A stretch of 64,000 nt of DNA from Lepus europaeus (lineage: Eukaryota; Chordata; Mammalia; Lagomorpha; Leporidae). The position numbers and the translations under genes were made by a program. Below, in pieces: positions 33,191 to 45,354 of this stretch. Numbering within the stretch: the stretch's first letter is position 1; every line of letters begins with the position of its first letter. The stretch is taken from positions 42,601,409 to 42,665,408 of the forward strand of contig NC_084830.1 of assembly GCF_033115175.1 (NCBI RefSeq), in the 5' to 3' direction. Below the pieces are notes generated by a model. It did not search any database, was not told the origin of the DNA, and saw only the letters and a list, made by a program, of their open reading frames with translations.

Positions 33191-33739
33191 TCTGGATGCT
33201 GAAAGTTGCTGACTGTTAGCATTAATGCTTCTGCTGTTGTTTCGTATTATTATTATAATGGTTGATAATGGTTGAGATTTTCCTATTTCTGCATTAGAAA
33301 GTTTAAAAAATGGAACAGATATATCCAGTAGCTGGGGATCAAACTGCAGATTCTCCTTCCTTTGACATTGTGTTCTGTGTATTGCCTTTCCAAAGGTAAC
33401 AAACTGCTCCAATCAGGTGGCTTTACTGGATAAGCACAGTGCTTTGTGTAGGGGGTCTGAGCTGTCTCTCCTCAGCGCTGGTCTATCTCTCCGTTAGCTT
33501 ATCTTCATGCCTAGACAGAAAGGCAACCCCCAGAGCAGGCTCCAGCGCAGACAGTTGTGAGTTTGAAAATAAACACCTTTGAAAAACAACAAAGGCAATA
33601 GCTGTTGCCAAAGCGTTTATCTAAAGACAGTCTCTCTGGAGTCTCTGGCCAGTTCTAGAATGTCTTCCTGCCTGGAAACAAGACAGGAAAGTGCTGAATG
33701 CCAAAAGAGGTAGGGCCTGAAAGCAATAGAACTCAGTGA

Positions 33740-33905
33740 ACCTCTTAGAACCACCTAGGGAGCTTCAGAAAACATACCAAGCCTGGTTCTCCTTAGACCA
33801 ATTACATTCCAAACCCAGGGTGGAGCTGGAGAAGCGAGAAGGCAGGCTGCCATATTTTTAAAAGCTTCTCAGATCTTCTAACACACAGCCAGGGTTGAGA
33901 ACCCC
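33740..33905. mobile_element. MER5-like hAT transposon relic
   Basis: AGAACCACCTAGGGAGCTTC, CATACCAAGCCTGGTTCTCC and GCCAGGGTTGAGAACCCC fit the short MER5-type element (Charlie-derived), which has similar ends in both orientations. Confidence 0.6.
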
Positions 33906-34499
33906 ACTATTCTAGGGCTTCAGCTAATTTACTTCTGCTAACGGGCTCTACTCAGGAGAGAGGCTACCAGGCAAGAACAGAGGAAAAGAGAAAAGAGGAC
34001 TTTGCCCAGGAACCTGCCCATCATAGCAGCCAGAGGTTTGCCAGGTCTTGCCCTCTGCTCGGCGCTGGGCAAAAACGGAGCAGGAGGTGAGGACAAGACC
34101 GTGATGAACGCTACGTACATTCACAGAGCTTTCAGAACAATTGGGAAGTCAGAATTAGCACACAAGAAACGGTGGTGGAACCAGGAAGCGTTCTTCTGTG
34201 GCTGTGATTAAAAGGACATGCTCCGAGGGTACAGCCAAGGGCAAGGTGAAAGTCAAGCTGGGGTAGGTGGGATCTCCTGAAGAAGAGTAGGACTTGGGCA
34301 CGAAGGGAGCATGAGGAAGGGCATTATCAGCACACTGCAAACAGTGAGCGGTTGAGCAAAGGGTACCGTGTAGGGACAGTGACAAGAATACCAACTACAG
34401 TGAAGGCTGTTTGTTGGGCAACAGTAGGAAATATACTTGGATAATTTCAGTAGCTAGGGATCCAATGATCCCTGAGGCTGAGAAATTCACTTTTGTTTA
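33906..34499. other. Single-copy DNA
   Basis: Weak MIR/L2-like text (GCTCGGCGCTGGGCAAAAAC, GAGGACAAGACCGTGATG) at about 34,050-34,140. Otherwise nothing is recognised. Confidence 0.35.
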
Positions 34500-34808
34500 T
34501 TTTAATTTTGTTTGAAAGGTAGAGAGACAGAGAGACATATGGAAATATCTTCCATTCACTGGTTCACTCCCCAAATGCCCACAACATCCAGGGCTGGGCT
34601 CGGCTGAAGCCAGGAGCCTAGAACTCAATTCAAGTCTCCCATGTGGATGGCAGGGACCCATGTATTTGAGTCATCACCTGCTCCTCCCAGAGTGTACCTT
34701 AGCAGGAAGTTGGATCAAAGGGGAGGAGCTGGGACTCAAATCAGGCACTCCAATATGGGACGTGGGCTTCCCAAGCTGCAATTTAACTGCCATGCCACAT
34801 GACCACAG
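34500..34808 (-). repeat. Old CSINE, minus strand
   Basis: TTTGTTTGAAAGGTAGAGAG, GGTTCACTCCCCAAATGCCC, AAGCCAGGAGCCTAGAACTC, GGGACGTGGGCTTCCC and CATGCCACATGACCACAG. It is an early subfamily, comparable to the copies at 7562 and 20749. Confidence 0.88.
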
Positions 34809-34934
34809 GTTCCCCCCACCCCGAGTAATTTAAGTACCATGTAAAATGGAATAGAAAGCCAAAGTGAGGTCTTGAGTAGACACATAGGCAGTGCTTTTGA
34901 GTAATCTAACGCAGGAAAACAGATTGGGTAGATT

Positions 34935-35040
34935 ACATAGCAATCTATTATTGTAATGATAACAATACTAGATTGTGATTACAATGTATGATTATAATAG
35001 ATTTTCATAACAATCTATGATTGTAATAGATTGTTACAAG
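34935..35040. repeat. AT-rich imperfect repeats with a perfect hairpin
   Basis: Variants of ATTGTAAT and CAATCTAT alternate in both orientations. At 35008-35036 the arms TAACAATCTAT and ATAGATTGTTA are perfect inverted repeats of 11 bp around a 7 bp loop. Confidence 0.8.
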
Positions 35041-35129
35041 AATCCCAATGTGGAAAAAAAAATGAAGGCCTATTTGGTCACTGCAAAAGCAGATAGAAAA
35101 AATATGAATTATTGAAATAGGTTTGCATT

Positions 35130-35840
35130 CCTGGTTTGTGTGTTATTTTGATTTTTAGGCTTTTTCCAAACTATATAAAACATGCATATTATAAAATTTG
35201 AGAAATGACAAAAAAGTCAAAGGAAATAGAAAAATACAGTCTTTCTAAACACAATTAACCAGTGCTTTGACATTTTATTTCCCATTTTTGATATAGTTTT
35301 CTATAGTTGTGATCTTACTATATAAGCAATTTTGTATTCTGTCTTTAACAGTGTGAATGTTTTCCCATGTCGTTAAGCACTTTAAATTTTGTTTTTGTAG
35401 CTGTGTAGCCTTCCTTGGTATGGATGCACTGTGGTTTACTTATGGGAAAACGCTGTTCAAGTGGATTTCAACTTTTTCTCCACTAAAAACAAGACTGTGT
35501 AGAGGAAATCTCTGTGCATTAATCTGTCCATCTTGAGATGGTTCTATCCATAGGACAGATTCCTAGACATGCTATTACTGAATAAAGACAAAAGAGTTTA
35601 AAGCTCTTGCTACTTACTGAGAAATAGCTTTCCAAAAGTACTGAGCCAATTTGCACTCCTGCCAACACAGTATAACAATGCTGATTTCATTCTATTTATC
35701 TTTGCTAATTTACTGAAGGGAGAGATTAAATCTAATTTATTTTTTATTATTTGTGAGGTTGAAGTTTTTGTGTGTTTATTAGCCCCTTGTAAGTCTTCAT
35801 TTATGAATGATCTGTTCATTTTCTTTTCTCCTTATAGAAA
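35130..35840 (-). repeat. Old L1, minus strand
   Basis: Inverted L1 3'-region text: TTTTCCCATGTCGTTAAGCA, GACAGATTCCTAGACATGC, CCAATTTGCACTCCTGCC and TTGTGAGGTTGAAG, then GATCTGTTCATTTTC. It is diverged and frame-broken. Confidence 0.75.
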
Positions 35841-35879
35841 TCGCAAGAAAGAATAAATTGTAGGACTTCATAATACACT

Positions 35880-36417
35880 GAGGATGAAAAAGACTGAAAG
35901 TTGTCATGTCTTTGGAAAATATAAGCAAGAGAAAGCAAAAAAAAAAAAAAGAATCCATACACAAAATGAAAAATTAAATAGCAATCTAGAAAAAATTGCA
36001 ACACATATAGAAAAAAAGAGACTAATTTCCATAAAGTGTGTACAACTTATACCAATCAATAATGGTCAATAACCTAATAGAAAGATGGGCAAAGGACATG
36101 AACAAATAGTTCTAGAAAAGCAAATGCAAGTGGGTTTTAAAGACAAATACTCAACTTCACAGTAAAAGGCACAAGTTAAAATGAAAATTAGATAGCATTT
36201 TTATCTCACAGATTTGCAAAGACCAAAATGTTTAATAATATACTTTGCTGAAGATGTTGAAAAACAGGCACTCACATGTTGTTGAAAACAGTGTATTATT
36301 AAAGTGATCACTTTGGAAGATAAAATAGATATCATTGTGGATAATGGATATATCCTTGGACCCAACAATTTCACTTTTAGGAGTTTATCCTACAAATAAT
36401 TCAGTATGTGTTGCTGT
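35880..36417 (+). repeat. Old L1, plus strand
   Basis: AAAGATGGGCAAAGGACATG, CACAGTAAAAGGCACAAG, TTTGCAAAGACCAAAATG and CCCAACAATTTCACTTTTAG, then GAGTTTATCCTAC, are the end of L1 ORF2 and the start of its 3' UTR. It lies next to an L1 fragment of opposite orientation (35130-35840). The CSINE at 36418 interrupts it. Confidence 0.85.
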
Positions 36418-36636
36418 GTGCACTGCTGGCATCCCATATGGGCACCATTTCGAGTCCCAGCTGTTCTGCCTCTGATCCAGCTCCCTGCTACTGTGCCTGG
36501 GAAAGCAGCAGAGGACAGCCCAAGTGCTTAGGCCCCTGCACTCATGCAGGAGACTGAGAAGAAGCTCCTGGCTCCTGGATTCAGATCAGCCCAGCTCTGG
36601 CTGTTGTGGCGATTTGGGGAGTGAACTAACAGATGG

Positions 36637-36676
<40 letters not shown>

Positions 36677-36740
36677 TCTCTCTTTCTCCCTCCTCTCTCT
36701 AACTCTGACTTTTAAATAAATAAATCTTAAAAAAAAAAAA
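36418..36740 (+). repeat. 5'-truncated CSINE in L1
   Basis: It starts near TGTGCACTGCTGGCATCCC, so the SINE left end is missing, and has TTTCGAGTCCCAGCTGTTC, a CT tract of about 55 bases, AAATAAATAAATC and an A tail. Confidence 0.92.
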
Positions 36741-39486
36741 AAACAAGAATAGGGCAACTTTATGGGTATATTATAGTATTTCTCCAAGGTGTATTCTTAG
36801 GAGAAAAAGCAAAGCCCAAAGGTTAGCACCATGTTAGAGGCGTAGATAGGTCTGGGCAGAGTACATATACACCTGCTTGTAGACACACCTGCTTAGATCC
36901 ATGCATAAGAAACTGATCATAATAAATTTATGATTTATTTAAATTTATTATTCAAACAGGAACGGGGAGGGGAAGGATACCTTTCACTCTATCCTTCTGT
37001 TTCTTTCAAATTTTGTACCGTGTATGTTCTTTCTATTGTGAGTGAGATGTGTTGAAAGGAGTTCAATAGGAAAATGTAACTATTCGGTGATGATGGCTTC
37101 TCTACACAATGTGAAGCCAAGGTTCAACTCTGAGTTGTGATTTGGAATGAATGCAGCAGTCATTGTTCTATTGTGCACCACAAGCCCAGTATGGTGGGGG
37201 CATTCACGCTATGTTCCCCACTGAATAGCCAACACCCAAGATGTATGGGAGGTACTTAAAACCACAACTTAGGATTCCCCTACTGGACATTCCAATTCTA
37301 TTGGTAATGGATAGTTCATGACTTTTTTAATGGGTCTAATGTTATTGTCATACAAATCCGATTCTTTAAAACATGTTTCTTTTTCAATGAGTTCTCTGTT
37401 TTCCCTGTAGGCAAAACAAAACAAAACAAAAAAACTTAAGTTTCCTTCTTTCATCAGACAATCTTTTGTGTGTTGGAAGACACTTCATTTCTGCCCCAGT
37501 CTTTTCTCTCTCAGCCAAGCACAACCAGTTCTTTCGACCGCAGATCAGGCGACAATGTGGTTTCCAGATCTTTCTGCAGCCTATTTATCTTTCTTCTCTG
37601 GATTCCTGCTGGTATATATCTCTTTAAAATGTGCTTACATGTAAGCCTCTAGATAAGACCTGATCGTGGACAGAGTTCAGCTTATCTGGACACTATACTT
37701 TGCTAATGCAATTTCAGATTTCACTGGCTTTGTTCTCCCCCAATACTGTATTAGGACTCATTCGTTTTAGAGCTTACAACCAACAAAATCCCTAAGTCTT
37801 TTTGTTCTCACGAACGGCTGCCAGGTCAGGATTTTGTAATTATGCAAGCGGGATTTTTTGAGCCAAAAGAATGGAACTTCCTTCAAAATCTTTTCTTGTT
37901 GTTTCTTTCAGACTCCTTCCTGTGACTTGTCCTGCCAAGATGTGGCTTTTTAAAATCCACTATTATAAGGCCCATAGACCTTTCTGCACAAGGAGGGGAC
38001 CCTCTAGCATTCCATTAGCACAACTTTGGTCTTATAAGCACGACCACTCTCTGCCTGATTCTGGAATAATCTGGTTCCTGCTCCTTGCCCGTGCCTTGGC
38101 CTTTGCAGTCAGCAGTGAGCGTGATGATGAGCTTTGACCTGTGGCCTCAGGTCAGTCACTGCCAACCTTTACCCCCACTCTTGCTTTGTGCCAGCTGGTC
38201 TGGGTGAACAGACACGTTGGTGCCTGGAAGCTGTTTTACCCTCTCCCGTAGTCAATGAAAGGGTGGCGGCCAGGACTGTTCTGGAGGGGTTTGGAATTTG
38301 TCACATCTGCCCTGTGCTTTAGGCAAGGATTCTCAGAGTCCTAATGAATTATCACCATGTAGCCAAACTGTCTGGTGAGTCTGCCACCCAAGCCTTTCAT
38401 TCCTAGCCTCCTCCTCCCACTTGCATGTCTTTCCTGGGACCCAAGCCCTCTGTCTGTGTCGTCTGGGGGTCCTAAGCCCCGTATCATTCCCTCACTCGGT
38501 TCATAGAAGTCCATTTTTGTGGGGCTATAACCTTCTTCCAAAATGTGGAAGAGCCTCCCCAATCTCACATTTGTACAATCTTTTGCTGTCTTAAGATGCT
38601 AACACCTTGCAGCCCTTTCCTTCTCACTGTTCCAGGCCTCTTACACTGGAGTCTTTTGCACCTAACGCATCCCAAAGTGAATTAGCATCCACCCCGTACC
38701 TTGGGCTTGGTGATTTCCACTGCTAACCTCGCCCCGACACAGGCTAGCTCCTTTGCTTCAGTTAGTCTCCACTGTTCGTGCTGTCCATCACTGCCCATCT
38801 GTACTCCCGAGCCTGCTTCTCCACCAGGAGGCCCTAGGTAACCACCTCGAGGCTCTAATGATCACATTTTGATTAATAAAGTGAATGTGTAATTGGGACA
38901 TGGGGAATATGGCAGAAGGTAGGTTTGAAAGTGGAGTTGCTTCCCTGACCCAAAGAAAGGGAAGTGCATTGTACTTGGGGTAATACCCTGCCTCCCATGA
39001 TACATGCATTCAACAGCAAAGACAGCCACCTTTGAAAAAAAAGGACAAAGTTCTCAGACTCTCACTCTGGTGTGCGACTCACTCCTCAAACATCATGCTT
39101 GCTCACTTGCTAGGATTCATTTCTCAGTTTTCTCGCAAAGCTCTACAATGACTTGTTGTCAGATTGTTTCAACACTCACATATTCTAAGTCCCCGAACAA
39201 GAGATGCCACCCTGGGGAGTGATGGTGCGGCAGAACCACCAGGGATGCTCTCGTCACCTTTCAGGACTTGTTTTGTGTGACGTCCTTTATGTATTATTTT
39301 TCGAAAGAGGAACCAGATGTTTTCCAAAGGGGAAATTTCTAACACCCTCTTCCTGAAAAATAAGACCCTGGAACTGAGGGATCATCCACTTGGGATTTCC
39401 CAGGTTATGACACATAGTAAGGCATGGATGACACCAGAGAGCTTTTCAGGGATCAATACAGTAAGTAGGTTAGAAGAAGTCATTGT
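36741..39486. other. 2.7 kb without clear repeats or genes
   Basis: Apart from possible L1 remnant text just after the SINE, I recognise nothing. Open frames (for example 37871-38137 plus and 38341-38568 minus) are short and carry no recognisable domain. Confidence 0.4.
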
Positions 39487-39818
39487 TGGGCCAGCACTGT
39501 GACATAGCGGGTAAAGCCCCCTCCTGTAGTGCCAGCATCCCATATGGCCTCTGGTTTGAGTTCCAGCTGTTCCACTTCCGATCCAGCTCTCTGCTGTGGC
39601 CTAAGAAAGCAGTGGAAGACGGCCCAAGCGCTTGGGTCATGTGGGTGACCCAGAAGAAGCTCCTGGCTCCTGGCTTTGAATTGGTGCAGCTCTGGCCATT
39701 GTGGCCAATTGGGGAGTGAACCAGTAGATGGAAGACCTCTCTCTCTCTCTCTCTGCCTCTCCTTCTCTCTCTAACTCTGACTTTCAAATAAATAAATAAA
39801 TCTTTTTAAAAAAAGAAG
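39487..39818 (+). repeat. CSINE
   Basis: GGGCCAGCACTGTGACATAG, CATCCCATATGGCCTCTGG, GAGTGAACCAGTAGATGGAA, a short CT tract and AAATAAATAAATAAATC are present. Flanking AGAAGAA text suggests a short target-site duplication. Confidence 0.94.
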
Positions 39819-40310
39819 AAGAACTAATTGTTAAATCTAACAGGACATTTTATAAGAATACCAAGATAAACCCTTACTAACTCAAAATGGGTAAGCCAGA
39901 AAATGAAAACATTTTTTCCTTGACATTCATAAGCTCAGATTCACAACTGAAAAACCAAACCTAGATATGTGGACCTTTTCATAACAAAACAGAAAGTACC
40001 TGGAAGGCTATCCAAACAAAATCATTTCAAAGAAGGCATGCTGACACCGTTCATTGGAATGTGTGCACCAGATCCAAGATACCAATCTAGCAGCTCCTGT
40101 GCTGGTTATTTGGGCGCAAAACACACGTTTCAAAAGGAAAAGGATGTGAGATGACACTCGAAGAAACTCCACTAAAGCTTAATTTGAAGATATTAGCAAA
40201 TGTACTCAGCATTTTTCTCATCAAAGAGAGTCCAAATACAGCTTTGTGGCTAATACACACTGTTTAAAGAGTATAAGACGAATATCATTTATTTCAGAAG
40301 AGAAAATGTT
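39819..40310. other. Single-copy DNA
   Basis: No gene or repeat hallmark. Confidence 0.45.
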
Positions 40311-40323
40311 GAGAGGAAGAGGG

Positions 40324-40635
40324 GGGGTCGGCGCTGTGGCTCACTAGGTTAATCCTCCACCTGTGGCGCCTGCATCCCATATGGGCGCCAGGTTCTGGTC
40401 TCGGTTGCTCCTCTTCCAGTCCAGTTCTCTGCTGTAGCCCAGGAGGGCAGTGGAGGATGGCCCAAGTGCTTGGGCCCTGCACCCGCATGGGAGACCAGGA
40501 GAAGCACCTGGCTCCTGGCTTCAGTTCGGTATAGCTCCAGCCATAGCAGCCATTTAGGGGGTGAACCAACGGAAGGAAGACCTTTCTCTCTGTCCATGAC
40601 TCTGTCAAATAAATGAAAAAAGAGAGAGAGAGAGA
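40324..40635 (+). repeat. CSINE3-like SINE with TSD
   Basis: GGGGTCGGCGCTGTGGCTC, GGTTAATCCTCCACCTG, GCATCCCATATGGGCGCCAG, GTGAACCAACGGAAGG, then CAAATAAATGAAAAA and an AG-repeat tail. It mixes CSINE3 features with the older CATCCCATATGGG block. The 13 bp flank GAGAGGAAGAGGG is exact at 40311-40323 and 40636-40648. Confidence 0.93.
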
Positions 40636-40829
40636 GAGAGGAAGAGGGAAGAAGAGAATGACTTCAAGGGCCCAAGGGAAGGAAATAAGACCAGCTCTTC
40701 CACTGAAATAGGGACCGTGAACAGTCTTGAAGAGGAAGCAGAGAGACCTGGCATGGAAAAAGGAAGTTGGAGGGGTGGATGTGTCTTCTCCTCCCTGCAT
40801 GTTCTCAGTCAAGCAGGAAGGAGAGAGGG

Positions 40830-40945
40830 TCTCCCTCCATTTCCCTCACTAGACTGTGAGATCTGTTTTGTTCTCTGCCCTGATACCCAGCACAGTACAT
40901 GGCATCTTGTATTATCTCAATTAATATTTGCTGAATAACATGTAT
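40830..40945 (+). repeat. L2 3' end fragment
   Basis: CACTAGACTGTGAGATCTG, CCCAGCACAGTACATGGCAT and CTCAATTAATATTTGCTGAA correspond to the conserved 3' end of L2 LINEs. Confidence 0.8.
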
Positions 40946-41552
40946 GAGAGAGTATAGGCATCAGGTACTTAGAAAGGTGGAAAATGCTGGGAATAGCTAT
41001 GCTACCAACTGTGCTCAGGAATCAATGAGAAATGAATAATGGGGTTGCTAAGCTGAGGTTTGGTGGTATGCACTTAGAGAGAACTGAATCAGCATTTTTC
41101 TGTAGTTCAGAAGCAAGAAGAGAAAAAGTAGACAGATGGGAATTGACATGACCAGCTGAGTGGAATGGAAAAGAGTCAGAGGGTCTAGGATGCATGCGAG
41201 GCTGATGGAGGCCAGCTGGAGGTGAGGTCAAGGGTGGAGACAGACAAAGAGCAGCCGCAGACTGGCAGCCTTGTGAGATTACAGGTGCTCCTGAGGTTGT
41301 TAGGCAAAGAGCTTATAATAGCTTTGCAGCATATAGATGTGTCCGGCTAAGCATCCAAATCTAATGTTCACTCTAAATTCTATGGGTGTTCGGACATGGA
41401 TCAGGTCTTGTTTGTTTTCTTTTGTAGCCCAGTTAGTTGGAATGATAAAACGGGGAGGAAAGAAGGAAGGAAATGAGTTACAGATATGCCTGACATGTGT
41501 TATGTCTATTAAAATTATGAGTTATTCACATTTTATATGTGTATAAATATAT

Positions 41553-41665
41553 GAAGGGGTTCAAAAATTCATGAAAAGTTAGTGTTATGAAAAAACTACT
41601 CATGGATTTCAGTTTTTTGCATCCCATCTTTTCACAAACTTCTTGAAGTGTCTCTATATCAATAT
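41553..41665. mobile_element. Mariner-like MITE
   Basis: The left end GGGGTTCAAAAATTCATGAA and right end CTTTTCACAAACTTCTTGAA (then GTGTC) are imperfect inverted repeats. The centre has ATGAAAAAACTACTCATGG and TTTTTTGCATCCC, like a short mammalian mariner-derived element, with TA-rich flanks. Confidence 0.65.
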
Positions 41666-43754
41666 GTGGATGTGTTTATAATACATACATATGTACATAA
41701 GACACATGCCATCCATAAACATCCGTATATATTTTCTGCAATACTGTGGTTGATAACAATGATTAAACAATCCATTGGTTGAGCTGTGTTTTGTCTTCTG
41801 TGTTGTGGGATGGGGTCAAGATCTGTTAAAACAGGCAGGGCTTGAGGACCCAGCAGCGGGCTGGCTGACTGGAGCTGCTGAGGGCAGAGAACTGGAACCA
41901 AATACCTGGGGATGGAAACATCTTGCCCAGCAGTCAACTACTGAAAAGAAAGGGCCTTGGGATGACTCTCTGTCCATGAGACTGGCCAGGTCAAAAGGAA
42001 GGACAAATTAGCAGGCACCATACAGGCAGGTCCAGAATTACTGTGTGTTTGCCTCTTCGGAAGACCCCAAAAATCACACCGTCTCCTAAGACCCTTCAGC
42101 TTTTTATGTTTTCTGCCTTCAGGATCAAACACGTTTCCCTTCCAGGATTTTTTTTATTAAAAAATGAAATCTTTGAATTATTTTCCCTACTAACTCTGTT
42201 GAAAGGTCTTATTATGAGGTTCTTTTTATTTGTTTTAAATTGTTTTCATGCAAATACTTAGAGTTATATATCTTTATTTTTCAGGTGAGAAATTCTTGGT
42301 TTTTGAAAACTCCATAGAAAGGTACATTAGACTCCTCATTAACAAAAAGGTAACTCATTGTTAGGTGGGAGTGAAGCAGAGTAGGAACTGGAAGGAAAGA
42401 GATTGAAAGGAACATGAGCTCTCCTCCGGACTTCCTGGGTGTCCAAATGTAGTATAGCAAGGGAATCCATTGTTCATTGTGAAGGAAAGCAAACATTCCG
42501 TATTTGCTTTCCTGTTGGGTCTACAAATCAGTAAAATAGTAAGGTATGGACAAGAGAAATATGTCCTTGTGAGTAATCATGTACTTTAGCCACCCAAATC
42601 CTTGCATTTGATTGTGTTGCAGCTATACTTCTGAAAAATAGATTATCTTAAGTATTGTTTCCAAATCCCAAAATGCTTGCTACCAAATTATTCCTCTTCC
42701 ATCCTACAGTGAAACACAGAAAAGATCATTTGAAAGCATGCTTGTGGTATATGGAACTAACATTTTACAAAATCTAGATTGAGCATCCTCCTCTTCTTGG
42801 TAAAAAATAAATTCTAGGAGCAACTTCAGTGTAAAGAAATTTTTATTTGAACCAAGTCGTCTCCAAAGCACAGCTCTGTCGTTAGGTTTTCCCTAAATAT
42901 CCTTGAAGTATATTGTACAAAGCTTTGCTTTCATCCCAGGATATTAAACCACTTAGAAACAATTTGAAATTGAATACAGAACTCTGGACTTGAGACTCCC
43001 CTGTTTGGTTATCCAACTATTTTAAAATCTTATTCTCTTTGATCACTGATAGGAATGTTGGCTTGGCACAGCCAGTTGAGCTCCAAACTTGTGATGTTTT
43101 TTGAAAACTCGCAAGTATAAATTTCAACAAGTTAACAAAGGGTCTTACATCCTTCCCTGCACCCCTAACTATCTCTCAGTTGATGCAGTCAAGGCATTAC
43201 ATGTCATCTCTTGCCTATCTTTTTATATTATGCAGACTTTCAACAAGCCATTCTGGATCCTGACCACATTTGTAGGAAATAGCTTTTTAAACATGTCTTC
43301 CTTTAACACATTTTTAATGGGATTCCCCTGGCAAAGGTAAATGGGATTTTTTAAATTGGAACCATACTAGAAACAGAATTGTTTTTGGTAATTGCTGATG
43401 AGTTTCCTGGCTAGCATACATGAAGCTAAAAAATCACAATTCCAATGAACAGAAAGGACGGCAGAAAAGATGGGTGTAAGATGGTCACCCTGTAGGACAG
43501 GCTGTCTGGAACCAGCAGGGGCAACTTCCTACCTAGTTACCTTTCCCCACTTAAATGCCTTGTATCTTCTTAGTATTTCAATGCTGAGATTCTGCCAAAA
43601 ACTATTAAACACAGTTTGAAAGGAAAAGATAAAATTTCCAAAAATGACATCACCGGGAGAAACAGTTTTCTTTCTTCCTTAGAAACTTTACATGATACAC
43701 TGTCTTCAAATAAAAGCCATTGTATCCAGAATCTACTCATCCTAAAATGATCCT
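41666..43754. other. 2.1 kb AT-rich DNA without recognised features
   Basis: No repeat family or exon that I can support. Confidence 0.4.
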
Positions 43755-43911
43755 ACTGAGTAATAGCAAATTTATTGAGCTATTACTAAATGCCAGAGAT
43801 GGTACTAAATGCTTTATACTGATTACATTATCAAATCCTTACAGAAGCTCTGTGAAGGAGGTATTTTTATTACCCTCATTCTAATATGAGGAAACAGAAC
43901 TAAAGGACTTG
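43755..43911 (-). repeat. MIR-like fragment, minus strand
   Basis: TTTATTGAGCTATTACTAAA, TGCCAGAGATGGTACTAAAT, CAAATCCTTACAGAAGC and TATGAGGAAACAGAAC are the inverted MIR/L2-class order. Confidence 0.65.
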
Positions 43912-43912
43912 G

Positions 43913-43957
<45 letters not shown>
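43912..43957. repeat. (AT)n microsatellite
   Basis: About 46 bases of alternating AT with one AC interruption. Confidence 0.98.
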
Positions 43958-44039
43958 AACAATTTCAGAGTTCTTACTGGAAGGGTATTTTATTCTAAAA
44001 TTTTTTTTAAAAATAGCCTGCTATAGATTTACTGAATTT

Positions 44040-44371
44040 TATTTTTTATTTTAAATATTTATTTATTTATTTGGAAGTCAGAGTTACAGAGAGAGAGAGT
44101 GGGAAGAGACAGAGAGGTCTTCCATCTACTCTTCAGATGGCCACAATGACCAGGGCTGGGCGAGGGCAAAGGCAGGATCCAGGAGCTTCTTCCAGGTTTC
44201 CCACATGGGTACAGGTGCCCAAGTACTTGGGCCACCTCTGCTGCTTTCCCAGGCCATTAGTAGGGAGCTGGATCAGAAGTGGGGCAGCAGGAACTCTAAC
44301 CAGTGCCCAGATGGGATGTTGGCACTGCAGGTGGCAGCTTTACCGGCTGGCTACACCACACCTCTGGCCCC
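44040..44371 (-). repeat. CSINE, minus strand
   Basis: TATTTATTTATTTATTTGG, AAGTCAGAGTTACAGAGAG, CTTCAGATGGCCACAATGAC, CCCAGATGGGATG and CCACACCTCTGGCCCCC mark a complete inverted copy. Confidence 0.94.
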
Positions 44372-44377
44372 CATTCT

Positions 44378-44418
44378 AAATCTTTATTTTATTTATTTTC
44401 TATTTCTTTGAAGGGGAG

Positions 44419-44465
<47 letters not shown>

Positions 44466-44721
44466 AATCAATCTTCTATCCACTGTTTTACTCCCCAAAT
44501 GCCTGCAATAGCTAGGGCTGGGCTAAAGCCAGTGGTCCGGAACTCAGTCTGGGTCTCCTATGTGGATTGAGGGACTTGAATACTTGAATCATCTGCTGCC
44601 CCCTGGGGTATACATTAGCAGAAAGTTGTAATCAGAAGCCAAGCTGGGACTCAAAGCAACCCAAAATGGGATGTGGGTGTCCCAAGCAATGATTTAACCA
44701 CTCCATCTGAACGCCTGCCCC
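44378..44721 (-). repeat. Old CSINE, minus strand, tandem with the previous copy
   Basis: TTTATTTTATTTATTTTC, an (AG)n tract at about 44,424-44,461, TTACTCCCCAAATGCCTGC, GGGTCTCCTATGTGGATTG, GGGATGTGGGTGTCCC and ACGCCTGCCCC. It is more diverged than the copy abutting its left side. Confidence 0.9.
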
Positions 44722-44910
44722 GTAAGGACTTTGAGAATCCTAATGTACTTGTTATTTTTTTTCCACCCAATTGAATATTAGCACCTCCAAGTATGGGGAG
44801 AAGGATGGTGGTTATAGCACTTTTCACCTTTTAGAAGGGTCTCTTTAGTAATTCTGTGTAAATCTATACCCCTTAGGGAAAATCTGAATGTGCAAAAAGA
44901 ACCATTGTAG

Positions 44911-45144
44911 AGGGCAGGCATTTGGTCCAGCAATGAAGACATCAGTTTGGGTGCCCATGTGCCACCTTGGAGTACCCAGGTTCCATATCTGATTCTAGCT
45001 CCTGACTCGAGGTTCCTGCCAGCATAGACCTTAGGAGGCAATGGTGATGGCTCAAGTAGGTAGATTTGGGAAATCTAAACTGAGTTCCTGGCTCCCAGCT
45101 TTGCAGGTACTTGGGGAATGAACCAGTAAATGGAAGCTCTATTT

Positions 45145-45183
<39 letters not shown>

Positions 45184-45196
45184 TAATTTTTAAAAA
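44911..45196 (+). repeat. Old CSINE
   Basis: GGGCAGGCATTTGGTCCAGC, CCCATGTGCCACCTTGGAG, CTCCTGACTCGAGGTTCCTG, GGGGAATGAACCAGTAAATG and a (CT)n tract. It points toward the inverted copies at its left. Confidence 0.87.
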
Positions 45197-45354
45197 GAAT
45201 GCTCATTTATAAAGTGGTTCAAATGAATAAATTAAATTTCCATGAGACAACATGAGTAGATCTTGAAAACTATGTTGAGTTTTTTTTAACACTGAAGAGG
45301 AAAGCATTCATTACAAAATCATTTATGCGAAAATCTTGTTTAGTAAAGATTATG

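Noticed and set aside
43912..43957. A TATA-rich tract that could be read as a TATA box
   Set aside because: It is a 46-base (AT)n microsatellite with no initiator, exon or CpG context.
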